Shown here one piece after another: positions 63,160-64,000 of a stretch of DNA of 64,000 nt. Both the position numbers and the translations under genes were made by a program. Where the stretch lies: assembly GCF_042652345.1 (NCBI RefSeq), contig NZ_JBHSJJ010000002.1:124001-188000 (forward strand), read 5' to 3'. Below the pieces are notes generated by a model, which was not told the DNA's origin, ran no database searches, and saw nothing but the letters and a program-made list of their open reading frames with translations. The DNA is from Negadavirga shengliensis (GTDB lineage Bacteria; Bacteroidota; Bacteroidia; Cytophagales; Cyclobacteriaceae). How positions within the stretch are numbered: the first letter of the stretch is position 1; each line of letters opens with the position of its first letter.

Positions 63160-64000
63160 ATGAAGAAATTTTTGATTTTTAGCAGCATCCTATTGATTCC
63201 CTTGATTTCATCAGCACAGCAAGCCTATCTGGGAGTTCAGAACAGTAACAGAAAAGGAATGATCAACGCCCGGATGAATCCTGCCGAGATCAACAATTTG
63301 ACCAAACGGATAGAGGTCAATTTCTTTTCTGTCAATGCAAGCCTCAGCAACGATGTCTTTTCCTTTCAGGATTTTACCTCCGGGGAGGATTTTTTTGAAA
63401 CCGCCTTTGAAAGGGTCGACCAACCGGTGAATCTCCGAAGTGAGATGAACATAATGGGGCCCTCATTCGGTATGAAACTGGACGAATGGTCCATCGGACT
63501 CACCTCACAAGCTTTTGTAAAAGCAGATGTGGTCAACCTTAACCCGGTTCTGGGAGATGCCATCGCCAATGACGGGTTCAGTCAAATTTATAATGAAGTC
63601 CGGCTGGATATTCCTTATAACCAAAGGGTCAATACTTTCAGTTGGGCAGAAATAGGATTGATGGCCGGAAGGAATATATGGGAAACAGCGGCACATTCCC
63701 TGTCAGCAGGTGCCACCTTAAAATTGCTGTTTCCAGGCTCTTACATGAACCTTGGCCTTTCGGATACCCGGGCCACGCTGATACAGGATATGACGGAAAT
63801 CAGTCTTACCGATGCATCGGGAGAGCTTAACCTGACCTATGAAAACAATATATTGGATGATGATTTCACTTTTAACTTCAGCCGTTTCCATATGGCAGGT
63901 CCCCGGGGCGTTGGCCTGGATTTGGGATTGAATTACCAGTTCAGAAACGGATCGGAAAACGTTTTGAACACCGGCCTTGCCCTTAGAAACATTGGGGGCA
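63160..64000 (+). CDS. Exported protein, DUF5723-like, truncated by window end
   Basis: The open frame starts at ATG 63160 and runs to the end of the window without a stop, so at least 280 residues are encoded. A Sec signal peptide (residues 1-20, ending SSAQQ) is followed by YLGVQNSNRKGMINARMNPAEIN, a start typical of Bacteroidota outer-membrane barrel proteins of the DUF5723 type, and by alternating aromatic strands (GPSFGMKLDEWSIGLTSQAFV, SLSAGATLKLLFPG, GVGLDLGLNYQF). It is probably an outer-membrane or surface-assembled protein of unknown function. The gene diverges from the arylamine acetyltransferase gene. Confidence 0.65.
   Translation, partial: MKKFLIFSSILLIPLISSAQQAYLGVQNSNRKGMINARMNPAEINNLTKRIEVNFFSVNASLSNDVFSFQDFTSGEDFFETAFERVDQPVNLRSEMNIMGPSFGMKLDEWSIGLTSQAFVKADVVNLNPVLGDAIANDGFSQIYNEVRLDIPYNQRVNTFSWAEIGLMAGRNIWETAAHSLSAGATLKLLFPGSYMNLGLSDTRATLIQDMTEISLTDASGELNLTYENNILDDDFTFNFSRFHMAGPRGVGLDLGLNYQFRNGSENVLNTGLALRNIGG

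Noticed and set aside
1..64000. CRISPR array, prophage or insertion sequence
   Set aside because: No regularly spaced repeats, transposase, integrase or phage structural gene was seen; the palindromes are irregular and differ in length.

Overview
The window looks like chromosome from a member of the Bacteroidota, most like the Cyclobacteriaceae or a related marine lineage. The evidence is a SusC/SusD outer-membrane pair with a FecR/DUF4974 anti-sigma protein, many short Bacteroidota-type lipoprotein signals, a TAnnTTTG-type promoter element, glycan-linked sulfatase and Gfo/Idh/MocA genes, and housekeeping genes (accA, lolD, sucC, a tRNA-Arg) of that type. Lineage is inferred from gene content only. 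No phage, transposase, integrase or CRISPR array was seen.

Layout. (1) 212-8890, minus strand: a catabolic cluster with an exported RraA-like protein, a Tat-type nitrilase-family hydrolase, a tandem alpha/beta hydrolase, two amidohydrolases, an enolase-superfamily dehydratase/racemase and a 5'-truncated PIG-L deacetylase. (2) 8968-9474: a DUF2231 membrane protein. (3) 9763-16086: a tripartite RND efflux operon (adaptor, permease, outer-membrane channel) behind a small acidic membrane protein. (4) 16400-19679: a membrane AraC regulator, a PAP2 protein lacking the motif-2 histidine, and an alpha/beta hydrolase. (5) 20019-22649: an AT-rich two-gene unit, a PD-(D/E)XK nuclease-like protein followed 6 bp later by a NaChBac-like voltage-gated channel. 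It resembles no named system I know and is a candidate defence or stress module. (6) 23181-26349: an S41 protease between two covarying stem-loop repeats, a beta-barrel protein, and a GlxA-type regulator with a striking operator array. (7) 26612-34755: mostly core genes: acyltransferase, patatin, accA, lolD, sucC, tRNA-Arg, VOC protein, DOPA-dioxygenase-like protein, membrane protein and YtxH protein. (8) 34949-36715: an XRE-membrane-beta-lactamase fusion.

(9) 36922-55678 is the centrepiece: ten closely spaced minus-strand genes ending at a strong terminator. The order is FecR, SusC, SusD, three FAD-dependent oxidoreductases, a divergent fourth, a fifth, a sulfatase and a sixth oxidoreductase. 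All six flavoproteins carry export signals. This is a SusCD-type uptake locus in which the usual glycoside hydrolases are replaced by a battery of predicted flavin oxidoreductases. A divergent GHL6-type glycosidase-like gene and a Tat-exported Gfo/Idh/MocA oxidoreductase lie beside it. The likely theme is oxidative processing of a sulfated or otherwise modified glycan or glycoside, with SusCD importing the product; the substrate cannot be read from sequence.

(10) 58522-64000: the Gfo/Idh/MocA gene, an 895-bp gap, a small membrane protein, an Omp85-type barrel, an arylamine N-acetyltransferase, and the 5' part of an exported protein that runs off the window. Palindromic GC-rich repeats recur in many intergenic gaps.
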